Positions 1 through 5,729 of a stretch of DNA of 8,046 bases are shown in pieces. The notes under the pieces were generated by a model, which did not search any database, was not told where the DNA came from, and was given only the letters and a program-made list of their open reading frames with translations. Position 1 is the first letter of the stretch, and each line of letters starts with the position of its first letter. Position numbers and translations under genes: made by a program. The DNA comes from Anaerolineales bacterium (lineage in GTDB: Bacteria; Chloroflexota; Anaerolineae; 4572-78; J111): contig JAAUSP010000339.1 in the NCBI GenBank assembly GCA_012032575.1, forward strand, positions 1 through 8,046, read 5' to 3'.

Positions 1-90
1 CGATGATCGCCAGAGGCGTCAACGAACGTTTCTGGACGGGCGGCGGTTGAAGCATGGTGGCCGGCGGCGGTACCGGGGGCAGGGGTGGTC
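1..90 (-). pseudogene. Out-of-frame continuation of the kinase linker, partial at window edge
   Basis: Reading minus-strand codons from GGA at 90-88 gives GPPLPPVPPPATMLQPPPVQ followed by KRSLTPLAII with no stop before the window edge. This is a proline-rich linker followed by a basic and hydrophobic stretch, as expected just before the transmembrane helix of a PknB-type receptor kinase. Adding one base near 88-98 (a G/C-rich run) joins it to the kinase frame as ...PLPPG-PGPPLPP... What is seen is the two frames. The membrane anchor and any extracellular sensor domain further left are inferred. Confidence 0.6.
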
Positions 91-1053
91 CGGGCCGGGA
101 GGCAGCGGACCCGTCGGCGGTTTTTCTTTGACCGGGAAATGCTCGATGGTGGGGTCAATTTCCTTGATTTGCGGGCGCAAGGCGATAACAGGTAAAGGCA
201 GATACTCCTCGCCCGAAGCCAGGCCGGTGGCCTCACGCAGGGCCACCGCCAATTCTCCGGCCCGTTGGTAGCGGTCAGCCGGCTCTTTGCTCATCGCCTT
301 GAGGACAATTTGCTCGATGCTTTGGGGCAAATCGGGCACAAGCTTGCTGGGGGGCGGGACGGGTTCGCTAATGTGCTTGAGGATGACTACAAAGGGGGTG
401 TCGGCGTCAAAGGGGACCGCACCCGTAACCATTTCATACAGCATCACCCCCAACGAGTAAATGTCGCTGCGCTCGTCGCCATGTTGGCCCTGGCCCTGCT
501 CCGGCGACATATAGGCCGGCGTGCCGGATAAGGCCCCGGTTTGGGTATACTGCGTCCCACCGATAATTCGGGTGATGCCGAAATCGGTCAGGACAATCTG
601 CCCCTGCTGGTTAATCATCACATTGGCCGGTTTGAGGTCGCGGTGGATCATCTGACGGGCGTGGGCATAATCAATGGCGCTGCAGAGGGGGATAAAAACG
701 CGGGCAATTTCTTTGAGACTGTAGGGCTTGCCCGCTTCCTGACGTGCCTGGAGTTCGTCCTTGAGCGTCGGGCCATCAATAAACTCCATGGCCATAAAGG
801 AGATGTCGTCTTCCCGGTCAAAATCAAAAGCCTGGACAATGTTGGGGTGGCGCAGCTTGCCGATGGCCAAAGCCTCTCGCTCAAAGCGGGCCACAAAATT
901 CTCTTCTTCGACCATGTGGCTGTGCAACACTTTGATGCTGACGTAGCGGTTCAGGCCGGGCTGAAAAGCCTTGTAAACCTCGGCCATCCCGCCGCGCCCC
1001 AAGCGAGCCACAATTCGATACTTACCGAGCGATTTGCCGACCAGGTTTGCCAT
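19..1053 (-). CDS. PknB-like Ser/Thr protein kinase, frameshifted near its C-terminus as sequenced
   Basis: Hanks-type Ser/Thr kinase, expected to phosphorylate proteins from the cytoplasmic side of the membrane. Numbered from the ATG at 1053: glycine loop LGRGGMAEV (18-26), ATP-anchoring Lys41 in VSIK, probable helix-C Glu60, catalytic HRDLKPAN (137-144), DFG (157-159), activation-segment SGTPAYMSPEQ (176-186), Asp197 of SDIYS and Arg261. All key catalytic residues are present. The start at 1053 is chosen because GGGGA lies just upstream and MANLVGKSLGKYRI begins like the family. An upstream ATG at 1092 would be encoded inside a repeat element. After about residue 320 the frame turns into an unconvincing Arg/Pro-rich tail ending at a TGA (19-21). 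A neighbouring frame carries a proline-rich linker onward, so the true C-terminus lies outside the window. The in vivo substrate is unknown. Confidence 0.9.
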   Translation of the reverse strand: MANLVGKSLGKYRIVARLGRGGMAEVYKAFQPGLNRYVSIKVLHSHMVEEENFVARFEREALAIGKLRHPNIVQAFDFDREDDISFMAMEFIDGPTLKDELQARQEAGKPYSLKEIARVFIPLCSAIDYAHARQMIHRDLKPANVMINQQGQIVLTDFGITRIIGGTQYTQTGALSGTPAYMSPEQGQGQHGDERSDIYSLGVMLYEMVTGAVPFDADTPFVVILKHISEPVPPPSKLVPDLPQSIEQIVLKAMSKEPADRYQRAGELAVALREATGLASGEEYLPLPVIALRPQIKEIDPTIEHFPVKEKPPTGPLPPGPDHPCPRYRRRPPCFNRRPSRNVR

Positions 1054-1070
1054 AGTTCCCCAAGCGATGT

Positions 1071-1186
1071 GGTAACTAATCAGACATGTCATTTCGACCG
1101 AAGGGAGAAATCTCTGACACCCATATAGCGCTATAGGGATTTCTCGGCCTACGGCCTCGAAATGACATGAAGGCTGAACAGTTACC
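1071..1186. repeat. 116-bp MITE-like palindromic element
   Basis: The outer ends are GGTAACTAATCAG (1071-1083) and, read inverted from 1186, GGTAACTGTTCAG, an 11/13 match. Inside is a perfect 13-bp inverted repeat, CATGTCATTTCGA (1085-1097) against TCGAAATGACATG (1157-1169), then further pairing of GAGAAATC with GATTTCTC. GATGT flanks both sides (1066-1070 and 1187-1191) and may be a 5-bp target duplication. A related core lies at 7639-7730. There is no coding capacity, so any movement would need a transposase acting in trans. The element sits between the kinase promoter and its ribosome binding site, so it should be transcribed as part of the kinase leader. Confidence 0.75.
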
Positions 1187-1206
1187 GATGTGGTAAAATA
1201 TGGCTC

Positions 1207-1215
1207 ATTATAACA
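1207..1215 (-). promoter_or_regulatory. Extended -10 promoter, probably for the kinase
   Basis: The minus strand reads TGTTATAAT, a consensus TATAAT -10 (1212-1207) with the TG of an extended -10. The -35 position at usual spacing (1235-1230, ATCCAT) is weak, as is common for extended -10 promoters. It lies about 155 bp upstream of the kinase ATG with the palindromic element in between. The assignment rests on motif match only. Confidence 0.5.
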
Positions 1216-1259
1216 TAGAATTGGCTTGAATGGATAGTGGATGGGACTTTTGGAGGGCA

Positions 1260-1309
1260 GATTGGAGATTAAAGATTGGAGATTGGAGATTAAACAATCT
1301 CCAATCTCC
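1260..1309. repeat. Heptamer tandem repeat folding into a perfect 14-bp hairpin
   Basis: Five contiguous heptamers of the form GATTRRA run from 1260 to 1294 in the order GATTGGA, GATTAAA, GATTGGA, GATTGGA, GATTAAA. After C1295 come two inverted heptamers (1296-1309). As a result 1278-1291 pairs perfectly with 1296-1309 around a 4-nt loop (AAAC). It lies 35 bp beyond the stop codon of the ABC operon, so the hairpin could act as a 3' end or terminator-like structure for that transcript, though no U-tract follows. A reverse-complement fragment of the same repeat is at 7788-7802. Confidence 0.75.
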
Positions 1310-1343
1310 CAACAGACATAAAGTTATGGGGCGATGGCTATGG

Positions 1344-1646
1344 CTACTGCACTACAGAAGCCGCGCCTACAATCAGCCCGACGACTTCATCGCTGGTAGT
1401 TTCTTTGGTGACGACTTCGCCGACTTTGCGCCCGCGCCGCATGACGATGATACGGTCGGATACGGCGAAAACATCTTGCAGGTTGTGGCTGATGATAATC
1501 ACCGGCACGTTTTGCTCGCGCAGGGTCTGCACCAGTTCGTACACTTTGCGCTGCTCGGCTACGGCCAGGGCAGCAGTCGGCTCATCCATAATCATCAGGC
1601 GGGCATTCCAATAGACCGCTCGGGCAATCGCTACGGCCTGGCGCTG
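1344..1646 (-). pseudogene. C-terminal part of the sugar ABC transporter ATPase, out of frame with its N-terminal part
   Basis: This frame continues the ATPase that starts at 2107. It reads QRQAVAIARAVYWNARL, then Walker B LMIMDEPTAA, the D-loop region, the H-loop IIISHN and a C-terminal tail ending GAASVVQ. Joined to the upstream part with one base restored, the product is 254 aa. That fits single-domain FrcA-type carbohydrate ATPases rather than the roughly 500-aa double-domain RbsA type. As sequenced it has no ribosome binding site of its own; the first in-frame ATG falls at Walker B (1595). If the frameshift is real, this part is not translated as a useful product. Confidence 0.85.
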
Positions 1647-2107
1647 GCGCCCGACATCTGACGGATGGGCCGGTTCAGGTTGGGGATGTGAATGTCAAGC
1701 TGGTCCAGGACCTTCTTCGACTCTTCCTGCATGTGTGCCCGATCAACTACCTGAAAGAGGCCCATCGTCCGGCGCACCGGCTCGCGCCCCAGAAAAATAT
1801 TTACCGGAGCGTCCAGGTTTTCACACAAGGCGAGGTCCTGATAAATCGTTTCAATCCCCCGGCGGCGGGCTTCCATGGGCGTGGCAAAGTTGACTTCCTG
1901 GCCTTCCAGCAAGATTTTGCCGCCATCAGGATGATACACCCCGGAGATCATTTTGATCAGGGTAGATTTGCCCGCACCATTATCACCGACGAGGCCAATC
2001 ACCTCGCCCGGGTAAATATCAAGGCTGACATTATTAACGGCCACCAGACCGCCAAAATGTTTTTCCAGGTTGACTATTTGTAGAATAGGTTCTGCTGAAG
2101 TTGTCAT
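1631..2107 (-). CDS. Carbohydrate ABC transporter ATP-binding protein (FrcA-like), N-terminal part, truncated by a frameshift
   Basis: Cytoplasmic ATPase that would power import through the neighbouring permease. Visible features: the family-typical start LEKHFGGLVAVNNVSLDIYP, Walker A GDNGAGKST (41-49), Q-loop Gln90 in TIYQDLALC, and the beginning of the signature motif at MSG (151-153). The expected MSGGQRQ is broken: after ATG-TCG-GGC (1657-1649) one base appears to be missing, giving MSGASARP and a TAG stop. Restoring one G yields MSGGQRQAVAIARA in the frame of the downstream part. The start is firm, with AGGAGGAT (2120-2113) about 6 nt before the ATG. Only 16 bp separate it from the permease stop, so it is the last gene of the binding protein-permease-ATPase operon. 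As written the protein lacks Walker B and the H-loop and would be inactive. Confidence 0.9.
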   Translation of the reverse strand: MTTSAEPILQIVNLEKHFGGLVAVNNVSLDIYPGEVIGLVGDNGAGKSTLIKMISGVYHPDGGKILLEGQEVNFATPMEARRRGIETIYQDLALCENLDAPVNIFLGREPVRRTMGLFQVVDRAHMQEESKKVLDQLDIHIPNLNRPIRQMSGASARP

Positions 2108-2123
2108 AAAATATCCTCCTGGC

Positions 2124-3212
2124 TCACTTTACAACTCTGGCTCTGGCCCGATCAACCAATACGGCCAGGATGATAACAACGCCAACGGCGATAAACTGCC
2201 AGAAGGGATTGATCCCCAGAATTACCAGGCCGTTCTGGATCACCGCGATTAGCAGCGCCCCGATCACGGTCCCGATAATTGTGCCCTCACCGCCAAACAA
2301 CGACGCGCCGCCGATGACCACAGCAGCTATGGAGTCCATCAAGAGCGCGTCGCCGGCATTGGCCGCGCCGTTGGTAAAGCGAGTGTTGTAGAGCACGCCG
2401 GCCAGGGCGGCTAGCGCCGCCGAAACCATATAAACGCTAATGGTATGCCGTTCCACCGGGATACCGGCCCGCAGTGCGGCTTCGCGGTTGCCGCCAATAG
2501 CATAGGTATACAAACCAAATTTGGTCCTCGACAGAATCCAATAACAAATCAACCCCAACACAATCATTAAGGTGAGTGGATGGGGCAAAATACCCGTCAA
2601 TTGGCGTAAATCCGCCCCACTCAAACCCGGTCCCGGATTGAGGAAAGTCAGGCCAGTATTGGCATGGTAATAAAACAGATAACCATTGCCCAGTTGCCCC
2701 AACCCTTCCACCTTCACCGGAATCGGCATTCCCCCGGAAAAGAGAAACCCCGTTCCCCGGCTGATGCCTAACATCCCCAGGGTAACAATGAAGGGAGGGA
2801 CCTGCAAGCGGGCAATCAACCAGCCGTTGATCAGACCGGCCACCAGGCCGGCTCCCACCCCGCCAACCAGCCCAACCAGCACAATTAAGGGCAGCGGCGT
2901 AGTAACGGGGTCAACCAGACTGGTCATAGCCAGGGCACCCACCACCGAAGCCATACCCATCACAAAGCCGGTTGACAGGTCAATTCCGCCTGAAATAATG
3001 ACAAAGGTTTGTCCCAGAGCCATAATCGTAATAATGGCCATATTGGCCCCGATGCTCTGGAAATTAAATAAGCTAAAGAAACCCTGACCGGTAAACGAGA
3101 AGACTATTATCAGGATTAACAGGAATAGCCAGGCCCAGGCCTGACCAATAAATTCGGTGACGCGACGAGTGAAACTCGTATCGGTCGGGGTCGCTTCTAT
3201 ACTTTGTTGCAT
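2124..3212 (-). CDS. Carbohydrate ABC transporter permease (RbsC/FrcC family)
   Basis: Inner-membrane permease of the BPD_transp_2 (ribose/xylose/fructose-type) family, 362 aa, forming the sugar channel with the ATPase. Multiple hydrophobic helices are apparent, the first at about 25-43. Diagnostic motifs are SGGIDLSTG (74-82), the cytoplasmic coupling loop AIGGNREAALRAGIPVER (238-255), and GGASLFGGEGTIIGTVIGA (301-319) followed by the NPFWQ helix. The soluble stretch at about 165-208 is somewhat longer than in RbsC, which partly explains the length above the usual 320-340 aa and resembles FrcC. The frame is intact. It lies 82 bp after the binding-protein gene, with a strong hairpin in the gap, and 16 bp before the ATPase gene. 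Its ribosome binding site (AAGG) is weak compared with those of its neighbours, suggesting lower expression than the binding protein. Confidence 0.95.
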   Translation of the reverse strand: MQQSIEATPTDTSFTRRVTEFIGQAWAWLFLLILIIVFSFTGQGFFSLFNFQSIGANMAIITIMALGQTFVIISGGIDLSTGFVMGMASVVGALAMTSLVDPVTTPLPLIVLVGLVGGVGAGLVAGLINGWLIARLQVPPFIVTLGMLGISRGTGFLFSGGMPIPVKVEGLGQLGNGYLFYYHANTGLTFLNPGPGLSGADLRQLTGILPHPLTLMIVLGLICYWILSRTKFGLYTYAIGGNREAALRAGIPVERHTISVYMVSAALAALAGVLYNTRFTNGAANAGDALLMDSIAAVVIGGASLFGGEGTIIGTVIGALLIAVIQNGLVILGINPFWQFIAVGVVIILAVLVDRARARVVK

Positions 3213-3240
3213 ACTCGGCCTTATCTATTAAAGGGTCGCA

Positions 3241-3275
3241 GGCAGCAGGGCACAAATCCGCTGCACCCTGCTGCC
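3241..3275 (-). terminator. Intercistronic hairpin between binding-protein and permease genes
   Basis: GGCAGCAGGG (3241-3250) pairs perfectly with CCCTGCTGCC (3266-3275) around a 15-nt loop, and three more pairs form beyond a one-base bulge. It lies 20 bp after the binding-protein stop codon. No T-run follows in the direction of transcription, so it is more likely an mRNA-stabilising or partially attenuating structure than a full terminator. Such elements are common after sugar-binding-protein genes, where they let the binding protein exceed the permease in amount. Confidence 0.6.
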
Positions 3276-3294
3276 GTGCGCCCTGGATTACTGT

Positions 3295-4518
3295 TTATTC
3301 ACTCTTGTAAATAGCCGCTTGAGATTCAGGGGTATCTACATTGTCACGGGTGATGACGGTGTAACCGGTCGCATATCGTTTCTCGATACCGGCGGTATCA
3401 CCCGCCAAAGCCTTGACCGCATACTCCACCCCCACACTGCCCATCTCAGCCGGATGCTGGGCAATGACCAGGTCTACCAGTCCATCCCGCAAATCCTGAA
3501 TGGCTTGTTCCGGCGCGTCAAAGTTCGCCACCTTCACCACCCCACTCAGCCCGGCGTTTTTCACTGCCTGCGCCGCACCTTCGGCACTGAACAGGTTCGC
3601 CCCAAAAATCCCACCCAGGTCCGGCACGCGCTGCAACACTGCTGCTGTCTGCTCCGCTGCCTTCCCTGAGTTGTCTTCATTGTAGTCCACACCCACCAAC
3701 TCTACCGCGCCGCTGGTCGCTTCAATCGCGTCCTTGCAACCCTGCTCGCGCTGGTCGGTCGTGCTGATCCCAGGTCTCACGTTCTGAATGTAAAGCTTGC
3801 CTTTGCCGCCAATCGCATCTATGATCGCCTGGCAGGCTATCCTTCCACCTTCGGTGTTGTCTGATCCCAGGTATGACAACGGGAATGTCACCGGCCCGCC
3901 GGCATAATCCCCATCACCGATGAAGGTATCCACTGACAAAACCTTGATCCCCGCATCATTGACCCGCTGCAACGGCTCGATCATCGCTTGCTTGTCGTTA
4001 GCCGCGATTATCATCGCGTCCACGCCACGCGCAATCAAAGCGTCCACAATCGGCGTCTGCAACACGGAGTCAAACTGCGCCGGACCGTCCACGATCAGCT
4101 CGACGCCTAATTCCGCCGCCTTTTCCCGAGCGCCTTTTTCCATCGTAACATAGAAGGCATCACCCTTCACCCCAATCACCAGGGCGATGGTCGGCTTCTC
4201 GCCGGCAGCCAGAAGCGCCCCGGCCTGTTCCGCCGGCGGAATGCACAGCTTCCAGCCGGGTTCGATCACGTCAACGTTATCAATCTGATTGTAGCTATCA
4301 TCCGAAGCAGCTATGGCATTGGTCGCATCGGCAATCGCCTGATACGCCAAAAGATTACCCAGGAACTTTTCGGCAATCTTCGACAGCGAGTCTTCGGCCT
4401 GGACCACCACATCGGACTCGCAGGTCACATCACCCTGAGCTAAGACGGCTCTCGAATTTAGAACCAACAATGAGGTTAAGATTACCACAATTGTTAGCCA
4501 ATGAACTACTTTTTTCAT
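3295..4518 (-). CDS. LysM domain-containing sugar ABC transporter substrate-binding protein (Peripla_BP_4 type)
   Basis: Exported receptor that captures a sugar for the import system, 407 aa. Residues 1-27 form a Sec signal peptide (MKK, hydrophobic core, likely cleavage after AVLA). Residues about 33-95 form a LysM-like module: VVVQAEDSLSKIAEKF, then DVIEPGWKLCIPP, with Cys33 and Cys92 possibly bridging its ends. From about 108 on comes a ribose-binding-type fold: IALVIGVKGDAFYVTMEKGA, GVDAMIIAANDKQAM, YLGSDNTEGGRIA (216-228), QREQGCKDA and GIFGANLFSAEGAAQA. The start has GAGGAG (4531-4526) 7 nt upstream. LysM domains bind peptidoglycan, so the module may hold the protein in the wall of a cell lacking a conventional periplasm. 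The substrate cannot be read from the sequence; ribose, fructose, xylose or inositol are all possible. Confidence 0.93.
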   Translation of the reverse strand: MKKVVHWLTIVVILTSLLVLNSRAVLAQGDVTCESDVVVQAEDSLSKIAEKFLGNLLAYQAIADATNAIAASDDSYNQIDNVDVIEPGWKLCIPPAEQAGALLAAGEKPTIALVIGVKGDAFYVTMEKGAREKAAELGVELIVDGPAQFDSVLQTPIVDALIARGVDAMIIAANDKQAMIEPLQRVNDAGIKVLSVDTFIGDGDYAGGPVTFPLSYLGSDNTEGGRIACQAIIDAIGGKGKLYIQNVRPGISTTDQREQGCKDAIEATSGAVELVGVDYNEDNSGKAAEQTAAVLQRVPDLGGIFGANLFSAEGAAQAVKNAGLSGVVKVANFDAPEQAIQDLRDGLVDLVIAQHPAEMGSVGVEYAVKALAGDTAGIEKRYATGYTVITRDNVDTPESQAAIYKSE

Positions 4519-4935
4519 CTCATATCTCCTCTATAATTCGTTGAGTAGTTTGGGACAACATCGTCAAACCGTTGAACAACTTATTTGTTTGTTCAAATAG
4601 AACAAACATGCTGATTTTGCGTTGGTTTACTGCTCACCTCCTTTCAAAATCAAATTAAGGAATGTTTCTATGGGGTTGACAATTCCAGCCTGGGTGAGCA
4701 GAAAAATACTCGAACCCAAAAGTTGAATCTAAGAATAATTGAAGAACTTGACGGTATATCGCCAAAGGGGAAAAAAATAGAGGGACCACTGCTGTAGCGC
4801 CAGACAAGCAAGTTAAATGGGGTAAGTTCTTCATTGAATTTATCCTGGTACTTTGGTGCTGACGGGTCACTCGCTTTGCAGTCGGGCAACCAGTAATCAA
4901 AACAGGTACGCAGCTATTTTCGGCAGTGAAAAGTG
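4519..4935 (-). other. Long 5' leader of the ABC operon without a convincing gene
   Basis: If transcription starts from the promoter at 4942-4970, about 415 nt precede the binding-protein ATG. Two overlapping minus-strand open frames (4655-4900 and 4668-4889) have no ribosome binding site or recognisable family. At 4645-4634 the minus strand reads GAAAGGAGGTGA, a perfect 12-nt Shine-Dalgarno sequence with no start codon at the proper distance. A 29-codon open frame (4609-4520) begins inside the inverted repeat at 4586-4608 and stops one base before the binding-protein ATG, but lacks a ribosome binding site. No known riboswitch class was recognised. Confidence 0.45.
4586..4608. promoter_or_regulatory. 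Candidate operator O1 (perfect 9-bp inverted repeat)
   Basis: TGTTTGTTC (4586-4594) and GAACAAACA (4600-4608) are perfect inverted repeats separated by AAATA. The TGTTC-N5-GAACA core resembles DeoR/GlpR-type operators. The 13-mer GTTTGTTCAAATA (4587-4599) recurs as its exact reverse complement at 4974-4986. The site lies about 70 bp before the binding-protein ATG, downstream of the predicted promoter, so it could act as a roadblock, a looping partner, or an RNA hairpin in the leader. Its likely ligand is the divergent DeoR-type regulator (inference). Confidence 0.65.
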
Positions 4936-4941
4936 GGTCTC

Positions 4942-4970
4942 ATCTTAGCACACTCATATCCCTTTGTCAA
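4942..4970 (-). promoter_or_regulatory. Sigma70-type promoter for the ABC operon
   Basis: On the minus strand, TTGACA (4970-4965) is followed by a 17-bp spacer and TAAGAT (4947-4942): a consensus -35, optimal spacing and a good -10. The -35 box ends 3 bp from the candidate operator O2. Transcription would start near 4935 and run through the long leader into the binding-protein gene. Confidence 0.7.
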
Positions 4971-4973
4971 AAT

Positions 4974-5006
4974 TATTTGAACAAACTCGCAAGTTAGAAC
5001 CAAATA
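4974..5006. promoter_or_regulatory. Candidate operator O2 between the divergent promoters
   Basis: TATTTGAACAAAC (4974-4986) is the exact reverse complement of 13 bp in O1. The wider site is an imperfect dyad: TATTTG (4974-4979) with CAAATA (5001-5006), and AACT (4984-4987) with AGTT (4992-4995). It fills most of the space between the -35 box of the leftward promoter and that of the rightward promoter at 5013. A protein bound here could control both transporter and regulator genes. Confidence 0.6.
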
Positions 5007-5012
5007 GAATTT

Positions 5013-5042
5013 TTGACTTCGTAAGTAAGATTACGTTATAAT
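5013..5042 (+). promoter_or_regulatory. Sigma70-type promoter for the DeoR-type regulator
   Basis: TTGACT (5013-5018), an 18-bp spacer and a perfect TATAAT (5037-5042). The start codon at 5103 follows about 60 bp later, preceded by AAAGGTG (5094-5100). The -35 box is 6 bp from O2, fitting autoregulation. Confidence 0.7.
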
Positions 5043-5102
5043 GGTCACTACACTTTCGACTTCAAAAAATCTGGCGCAGTTTCAGGGTTAGGCAAAGGTG
5101 AC

Positions 5103-5729
5103 ATGCCCACGGATGACCGCTTAGAACAGATCGTCGCTCTTGTTGAGGAACGAGGTTTTATTTCCGTCAAAGAGTTGAGCAAGTTCCAGGGGGTTTCGGA
5201 AGTAACCATCCGGCGTGATTTGCAGCAGCTCCATCTACAAAAGCGTCTGCGCCGCACTTACGGTGGAGCAGTTTCCCTCTCTTCCATGCTCCATACTGAG
5301 CCTCTGCCCCTACCCGCTGTTGAAGGTTTTCTGACCGATAAAGTAGATGTCTTGATTGCGACCTCGCTCGACCCGCACTCCGATAGTATCCTGCTCGACC
5401 GGGCCGCCCGGAGAAACATCCCGGTCATTGCCGAGTCATCCGACATGCACGGGGTTAAAACGGTAGTGGCGGTAGACAATTATCAGGCCAGTCTGACTCT
5501 GGGCCGGTGGGCCGGTGAGTATGCCCTTCAACATTTTGGGGGGCGTGCCCATGTTTTAGACCTGACCTATTCATTTAAGCAATACTCAGACTCGCAGCCA
5601 GGGCTTTATCACCGGGCTAAAAGAGATTTTACCGGCAGCCCAGGTTATCCTGTCCATCAACGGTCAATCAGCCTGGCCCACCGCCTATCAACTGACCACC
5701 GACGCGCTGAAAGTATATCCTCACATTAA
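5103..5729 (+). CDS. DeoR-family regulator with a binding-protein-like sensor domain, N-terminal part, ends at a frameshift
   Basis: DNA-binding transcription factor, divergent from the sugar ABC operon. Residues 5-57 are a DeoR-type winged helix: DRLEQIVALVEERGFISVKE, recognition region VSEVTIRRDLQQL, and the family-typical RRTYGGAV. From about residue 75 it turns into a periplasmic-binding-protein-like domain (VDVLIATSLDPHSDS, RNIPVIAESSD, VAVDNYQASLTLGRWAGEYA, HVLDLTY) instead of the short linker of normal 250-aa DeoR proteins. After Tyr156 (codon 5568-5570) the frame becomes implausible until a stop at 5729. Removing one T at about 5571 continues as HLSNTQTRSQGFITGLKE in another frame. 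The start at 5103 has AAAGG about 4 nt upstream. Corrected, the protein would be 568 aa (5103-6810). It probably represses or controls the adjacent transporter; the ligand is unknown. Confidence 0.88.
   Translation: MPTDDRLEQIVALVEERGFISVKELSKFQGVSEVTIRRDLQQLHLQKRLRRTYGGAVSLSSMLHTEPLPLPAVEGFLTDKVDVLIATSLDPHSDSILLDRAARRNIPVIAESSDMHGVKTVVAVDNYQASLTLGRWAGEYALQHFGGRAHVLDLTYSFKQYSDSQPGLYHRAKRDFTGSPGYPVHQRSISLAHRLSTDHRRAESISSH

Noticed and set aside
1054..1092. Upstream in-frame ATG adding 13 residues to the kinase
   Set aside because: These codons derive from the palindromic element, there is no ribosome binding site, and the ATG at 1053 has GGGGA upstream and a family-typical beginning.
541..1128. 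195-codon open frame on the plus strand
   Set aside because: It lies antisense to the kinase catalytic domain and its translation resembles no family; the kinase motifs on the other strand are unambiguous.
1260..1309. Possible CRISPR-like array
   Set aside because: The 7-bp units are contiguous with no spacers, and no cas gene is present.
2686..3087. 133-codon plus-strand open frame
   Set aside because: Antisense to the intact permease, with low-complexity Pro/Thr composition typical of a shadow of a membrane protein gene.
4621..4682. Possible second leftward promoter (TTGTCA with TTAATT)
   Set aside because: The -10 matches only 3 of 6 consensus positions, far weaker than TTGACA-N17-TAAGAT at 4942-4970.
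4655..4900. Overlapping small open frames in the ABC leader, considered as a leader gene or transposase remnant
   Set aside because: No ribosome binding site, no recognisable motif, and the two frames overlap almost fully; vague resemblance to transposase segments was not convincing.
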